A stretch of 64,000 nucleotides of DNA from Ophiura sarsii (taxonomy: Eukaryota; Echinodermata; Ophiuroidea; Amphilepidida; Ophiuridae): the NCBI GenBank assembly GCA_035610835.1, contig CM069446.1, forward strand, positions 3,611,001-3,675,000, given 5' to 3'. Shown here one piece after another: positions 58,609-64,000 of this stretch. The notes below the pieces were generated by a model that worked only from the letters and a program-made list of their open reading frames with translations, was not told the origin of the DNA and searched no databases. The translations under genes and the position numbers were made by a program. How positions within the stretch are numbered: the stretch's first letter is position 1; the number at the start of each line of letters is the position of its first letter.

Positions 58609-58712
58609 GTTGTACATTTGGAGGAGAATTTTACGAATTAGGCGTCACATGGCATCCAAATCTAGGAGAACCTTTTGGCGAAATGGTCTGTGTTAACTGC
58701 GACTGTGTAGCG
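58609..58712 (+). CDS. CHRD: Chordin, exon 2 (start of first CR/vWC domain)
   Basis: After acceptor TTCTGAAG the exon completes a Gly codon with exon 1. It then encodes [20 protein letters not shown] followed by [14 protein letters not shown]. The spacing of cysteines and the TWHP-x-LGEPFG signature are those of the first chordin cysteine-rich domain as I know it from vertebrate chordin (CTFGG, TWHPDLGEPFG, C-x-x-C-x-C). The 104-nt exon ends at a consensus donor GCG|GTAAGT, and the total coding length so far (273 nt) is divisible by three, so it ends in phase 0. CR domains bind BMP ligands. Other vWC proteins are possible, but this block is much closer to chordin than to kielin or chordin-like proteins as I remember them. 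The rest of CR1 and all later exons are not found up to 64000. Confidence 0.9.
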
Positions 58713-58791
58713 GTAAGTCAACTTATGATGAAGACATTAGATGAGGCAACCGAACCGTTAAGCGGATAACTATCAATCTGCAATACTGAAA

Positions 58792-58999
58792 TTATAAACA
58801 CAACACCAAAAGTATAAGTCCCCTCTCAACAGTGCGTCATAACATCGTAAGTAAAACATTTTACCAATAGAACTTAGTTAGAAATAATGACTGGTTCCTA
58901 AGTGTTGTTTGAAAATGAAAGATCTACATGACTTCAGTTCTATTGGTAAAATGACGAACTGTTTAGAAGGGGACTTACTTTTGGTGTTGTGTTTATAAA
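58792..58999. mobile_element. Hairpin MITE just downstream of chordin exon 2
   Basis: TTATAAACACAACACCAAAA with GTATAAGTCCCCT is mirrored at the right by AGGGGACTTACTTTTGG, then TGTTGTGTTTATAA. CAATAGAACT/AGTTCTATTG also pair inside. 208 bp, 80 bp after the splice donor. Confidence 0.78.
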
Positions 59000-59070
59000 C
59001 GACCAATGTAGTCTACTCAGAAACAAAGTTTGAAATTGTTAGATTATTTCAAACTTATTTGAAAATAAAA

Positions 59071-59174
59071 TCTCAAGGATTACTGAACCAATACTAGGCA
59101 TGTTTAAACTTATTTCAATGAATTTCTCATGATTATTCCAAATATCGTCTGCAGACGCTGCCGCGTGGAACGGG
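59071..59174. mobile_element. TTAA MITE family 1, left-truncated
   Basis: Begins at TCTCAAGGATTACTGAACC of the family and ends GCCGCGTGGAACGGG before TTAA (59175-59178). The left end is missing. Confidence 0.75.
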
Positions 59175-59584
59175 TTAACAATGAACTGATGAATGATGAA
59201 ACACAATAATGTGTGATGTGCGTAGCCAGCCAGGACATGAAGTATATCATGATGATGAACTTGATTGTCGCACATATTTATGCCATGTCATCTAACATAG
59301 ATGACCTACAATAAACTAAAGTTAACCTTGATTATCAAATGCAATAACTACGTTAATCTGGATTATCAATGTCATTAACCGAGTTAACCTAGATTATCAA
59401 CTCCATTGAACAATGTAACAAATCACTAGGATTGATTGATATGATGATTAAGATGACTCGTTCAAAGTTTAGAAACCTTGAATCAGTGAAAACATGCATC
59501 ATTCCATGAAAAAAATGCTAAGTCACTTAATCATGTTAATAGATGAGAGTAGCCAAAATCACGGCAGTTAATGTTAAAGTTTAA

Positions 59585-59969
59585 AGGTATATTATGTGAT
59601 CTTAGCCAGGGAATGCCCTCAACATCAAAAAAATAATTGAAAGCAGATTTTCTTGCAGATTTACATTTCTGATCATAAATCGTACATACATTCCAAGTTA
59701 CAGGGCGATACGATTCTTAATTACTTCAAAATCATGGTTTTAGAGTGAAAATAAACTGTCGGATGTCGATTTTTGTCCGACAACTTATTTTACTCTAGTC
59801 TAAATTCCCTCTAAAACCATGATTTTGAGGTAATTAGGAATCGTTTCGCTCTGTAACTTGGAATGTATGTACGATTTATGATTAGAAATGTAAATCTGCA
59901 AGAAAATCTACTTTCTAAAAAATAGCATGAATAGAGGGCGCTCCCTGGAAAAGATCACATAATATGCCT
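59585..59969. mobile_element. Palindromic TTAA MITE
   Basis: Ends AGGTATATTATGTGATC and GATCACATAATATGCCT, with TTAA on both sides (59581-59584, 59970-59973). The arms pair nearly throughout: CATTCCAAGTTACAGGGCGA, and AAAACCATGATTTTGA inverted. Only the AGGTA start is shared with family 2, so it is probably a separate family. Confidence 0.85.
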
Positions 59970-60462
59970 TTAATAATGAGACTATAGAAGGACATAAATG
60001 GCCGATAATAGCAACAGTATTAGTAACTGTTTTAATTAAACATTAGACTAATTCGGTTGATGTGGACTGCTCATATTCCATAATAACCAAATGTATTTTC
60101 TTTTTGTCGGAGAGTTTAATGTTGTGGTGGTTTTTTCTTACTCCAACAATATCGCATATGATAATTATGGCCCTCCCGCTACTCTAAGGCGTCTGCTGAT
60201 CTACGTGAGATTTCGTATCAAGTTTTGGGTTAACTTGTACTTTTGTCTCGATGTATTCCACAAGCAACTCTTTTGGTATCTTAAAGATATTGAATGAAAT
60301 ATTGCAGATAGTATTTCATTTTTCCATAATCTAATTTGTTGAAAAGGTCATCAGCACAATAATGCAACAATGTCACATTGAACCTGATAAATACGTCAAT
60401 ATTTTTGCTTATGATTTACGATTCTTGGTTTGTAGCCATCTTCTTCTCGTAACCATTGTTAA

Positions 60463-60708
60463 CACTATCCACGCGGCTATAGTTTTACCATATAGGCCTA
60501 TACAAAACAGATTTGTCAGAAACCTTTCCCAATTTTTAAGGTCTATCTCAAGGATTACTGAACCAATTCTAGACATGATTGTATTTATTCCAATGCATTT
60601 CTCATGGTGATTCCAAATATGGTAATGAAATTCAATAATTTTGACATTTTTAAATCATTTTGTGAGCTTTTGGAACTGTCGTCTGCAGACGCCTGCCGCG
60701 TGGATGGG
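60463..60708. mobile_element. TTAA MITE family 1, complete
   Basis: Ends CACTATCCACGCGGC and GCCGCGTGGATGG, with TTAA at 60459-60462 and 60709-60712. The interior matches 52975-53217. Confidence 0.85.
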
Positions 60709-60712
60709 TTAA

Positions 60713-61513
60713 CTAAGCCTATATATTTTCATATCATTTTTGAGTTAGAAATCTAACTTTCCCGCTATCAAACAATCAAAATAAGAAATACAATTCGATG
60801 GTTTCTGAAATGAAATAATATAGGCCTATATATTTAGGCCTATAGACAACAGCCAGTACTAGTAATCATAGAATATGTCAAAATCAAAGTATGGCAAATA
60901 CCCTGCACATTGAAGCCATGACCAATCATGACTTGTGCTAGTGGATCGTTGAAGGTTGTTAGGTATGCCTAAATTTTATCCGGACATTAGTCAATTGATT
61001 TGAATTACCCTTTGTAAATCCCATTGCTCCCTCAAATCTCTTCCATATCCTTCCAGTCGATATGAGCGTCAAATTCAACAGATTTGGTCAGAAAAAAGAT
61101 AATATAATACACAATGTATAGGCTATATTTCGAAGAGTTGAAAGACGCCGTCTTCGAGTCGCGGATTCTTAAAACATCAATTTTTTCTGATTAATATGGG
61201 ATCATTTCGCAGACAGGAGATTTTCAAAATGGCCGCCGTGCGCGGTTTGTCAGTATTAACATTCTAATAAAAGGATTATGTTGTACAATTTTTTTTATTT
61301 TTTTTTGACATGGAGCATCTCTTGGACGTCAAAAATAAGAACCGGCAATTATTATTTTTCAAATCCAATTAATATTAATCTATAACATTTTCGCCGCTAT
61401 GTGACGACTTTCTGAATTTGCTGACGAAAATCATGACTTGAACATCTATTATTAGATAGGGTATTTCCAAATGAAATTAAACGATTACTAATAGCCTGTG
61501 TAATCATCATAAA

Positions 61514-61546
<33 letters not shown>

Positions 61547-63500
61547 CTGATTGGCGATTCGCTGGTTAATTACCACGTTAACATTTAGAATAAAATCCCC
61601 ATACGAGCCATTTGACCTGTTTTTACATCATTTTTGAAAGGTATATTTCTCCACGGACCAGTGCATCATGTTTTTGGAAATGAGCGCGTAATCCATACAT
61701 CCGAGGCATTAAAGTTCCAGATATTAAATTTCTAAGTCCTGGTTTAAATCATAATTATATAGAATGACGTAAGCATGTTTCTAGCAAATTATATAGTTGT
61801 AATTTGGCGGGTACTAGACTAATGCCTGAAGTTTAGTACAAATCCCAACCTAAACGACCCTACACAAAATGTACTATAACAAATCAAGATTAAATGTTAC
61901 TAGATTCATCATGCTATTATAGCTGGCTAGTATAGCTTAATGAATCAAATAAAATCATGAAATTATAAAATGAATAGTCATACAATTTGTCTATTTAGCA
62001 TTCACCAGGCATTATTAGCAGTCTGAGCATGGTCTGGGCCACAACGCAGCAGGATTTGAGGCGCGCACACGCGACCCAAACCTCGTCGTTTTACGGGCCA
62101 AACTACTTTTTACTTGGCGGGAATGGCGGGGTTGTGTCTCTTTAAGCCTTGTATGGGGTGATTAGGAAAATATTAGGGAAATTAATTAGCTGAAAAAGTA
62201 CTTGACCTTGTCAGACTATCCAACTGAAATAACCAACGATGGCATGCAATAGTATTTGTACTTTTTACCAAGGGAGCAGTTCAATGACCCATACGGGCGA
62301 CACTGCGTTATGGCAAACGTCCGCTTGGTACGTTCATAGCGTATATCGTTTCGTACAGCGCAATGGCGTTTTGCTATTTACACGCTCAAGTAATTTATAG
62401 TATATAATTGCACCACTTTACCCTCGATTCGTTTTATTTGCTATAATTAAACAATCACTCAGGAATTCGATTTTATCATAGCCTTATAAAATTGCATACC
62501 GATACAAAAGTTACATTACACAATTATCTGTAGATTGCACCGACTGTATAAATATTAATTTCAAGGAGTAGACCGACCCAATGATGTAGTGCGCTTTATT
62601 ATAGTCGCTATAGGTACGGCGGCTATTTATTTAAACAACATATATTATCATTACATCGGTAATAATCGCACATCCTTTTGAATTACGCAAAGTAGACTCA
62701 TACAGTATTTACTAACTTTGAAATAGTATATTTACTGTGAAATTCTTTCCCTATACGTACAGTACTTTGGGCGTCTTCACCATGATGATTGCTTGTTGAG
62801 TAGTGAGAAAGATGTTTGATGAGTACACTTTATAGTGCTCATGTTGGCGATAGCGTGACACAGGTGCGCGCGAGGACATCATTGGGTTGGCTGCTGAGAT
62901 TTTAGTGAAAACAATCCTTATAAAACTCAGGGTGGCTTAAATGTCTAAAATGTATTGTAGTAAAGTTTGGAGTTACTGCCATGATTAAATTATATACATT
63001 TTCGATACATTGGCACAGAGAGATGACATTTTGGGACCAAATCAAATTTGTATATAAAAATGTAAATTAGTTGTTTTTAAAATTTCTGGTAAAGCATGTG
63101 TGTGCTGTTCTCTTGTATTCAAATCGTTCGAATATTATTCCTCATATCGTTATCAAATGCCAATTCGTGTGATACACACAGTCAGTAGAGCTAACACAGT
63201 CATATCAATGGGGCTGAAGGCCTTTTATGAAATTTGTATCGAAGCAATATTAGCAACATTTTCAATGCTGGAGAATTATTGGAGTTGAGAAGGTCAAGCA
63301 AGTGTGTTGTTTAAATCATTTTTGTTTCGACAAGGCACTAACTCACCCGATTAACCATGTTAGCTAGCACCGGTCGCGGTTGTTTTGATTCAAATTGTCG
63401 GTGTAAATAAATTGTTTCACGATAAATTTTAAAAATCCAGTGTTATCCCGTCAGAAAAAAAGTATGTTGACATGTTGCGAATGGATAGGAGCTGCAGCGC
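60713..63500. other. No gene seen; presumed chordin intron 2
   Basis: No recognisable repeat family apart from an (ATTG)n run at about 61514-61545 and a poly-T stretch near 61290. I looked for a continuation of chordin CR1 with flanking splice sites and did not find one. Confidence 0.35.
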
Positions 63501-63508
63501 AATATATC

Positions 63509-63872
63509 CCGGGGGGGGGGGGGGGGGGGGGGTACTCACCCAAGTCGACATACGGGGGTGTGCCGCTCTATGGGTAGCTTTTTGGGCACAAAATCCCTAA
63601 ACATGGGGTATGATTTTGTGCTGGAAATCCCTAATAATGGGGTCCCTTTTTACAAATGGGTCTATTTTCGCAAAATTTTTGTCTATTTTCGCGAAAATTT
63701 GCAAAAATTAGGTCTATTTTCCCGATAATTTGCGAAAATTTGGTATAAAATGAAGCAAAACCCCTATAAAAATGGGTACCGATTTTTCCAAAATCACCCC
63801 TAAAAATGGGTATGGGTTTTGAATCTCCAGCGGCACACCCCTGACCAAACCCAAATCCGAGTACCCCCCGGG
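63509..63872. mobile_element. Poly-G-ended element, copy 3
   Basis: Starts CCGGG with about 21 G then GTACTCACCC, and ends CCGAGTACCCCCCGGG. The 8-bp duplication AATATATC is perfect (63501-63508, 63873-63880). It matches copy 1 nearly end to end, including ACGGGGGTGTGCCGCTCTA and AGCGGCACACCCC, which pair with each other inside the termini. It lacks the five-fold 21-bp expansion of copy 1. The 89-codon frame here is chance. Confidence 0.88.
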
Positions 63873-64000
63873 AATATATCAACAGCCTGTGAATCAACAA
63901 AACATGTTTCTGTCGTCAGCTGTTTATGGTGTTTATGTAGGATATAATTTAAGTCACTACGGGTTTTGGGTTTTCTGTCAATAATACCGTACCGAAGTAT

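Noticed and set aside
58713..64000. Chordin exon 3
   Set aside because: No segment with the expected CR1 cysteines flanked by splice sites was found by reading; it probably lies beyond the window.

Overview
This is a 64 kb piece of an AT-rich, intron-containing, repeat-dense animal genome. It shows no operons or ribosome binding sites, and almost every open frame is a chance frame inside a repeat. The only host protein-coding gene I can support is the 5' end of a chordin gene (BMP antagonist), at the right side on the plus strand. Exon 1 (49101-49269) encodes a signal peptide. Exon 2 (58609-58712) encodes the start of the first von Willebrand C (CR) domain. They are separated by a 9.3 kb phase-1 intron, and the remaining exons lie beyond the window. 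Chordin, CR1/L2-type LINEs, many MITEs and strong enrichment of the palindrome TAGGCCTA suggest an invertebrate deuterostome, perhaps an echinoderm or hemichordate. That assignment is inference.

Layout. 0-16.5 kb: MITEs (Tc1/mariner-type with TA duplications, hAT-type with 8-bp duplications, two unrelated families with TTAA duplications) and LINE 3' ends, several of them nested. 17.0-19.6 kb: a degenerate telomere-like satellite (CCCTAA-related, 125-153 bp higher-order unit) interrupted by two nested hAT-like elements. 20-25 kb: a 406-bp hAT element with a perfect 8-bp duplication, a 30-bp minisatellite made from half of a tRNA-Lys gene, and a 1.4 kb terminal-inverted-repeat element. 25.2-37.9 kb, with remnants to about 39.45 kb: a minus-strand tandem array of a roughly 1.4 kb unit. 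Each full unit carries one near-perfect tRNA-Lys(CUU) gene, one degenerate tRNA-Lys paralogue and a conserved transposase-tail-like peptide fragment. Two DNA elements (31202-32365 and 35430-37297) and a 5'-truncated CR1/L2-like LINE (37874-39240) have landed in the array. A lone tRNA-Lys of the same family lies on the plus strand at 41642. 39.9-40.3 kb: about 50 units of a pentanucleotide microsatellite that is the expanded 3' tail of a second copy of the same LINE. 41.9-47 kb: further MITEs and a tandem duplication. 49-58.6 kb: chordin intron 1, with an inverted Tc1 dimer and copies of the window-wide MITE families. 58.7-64 kb: chordin intron 2 sequence with more MITEs, including a third complete copy of a poly-G-ended family.

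Most notable are the dimeric tRNA-Lys array, the tRNA-half minisatellite (eight tandem A-box/anticodon units before a single T-arm), the poly-G-ended 8-bp-duplication family, the inverted Tc1 dimer and the LINE-tail microsatellite. All identifications come from reading the sequence and family knowledge; no search was run.
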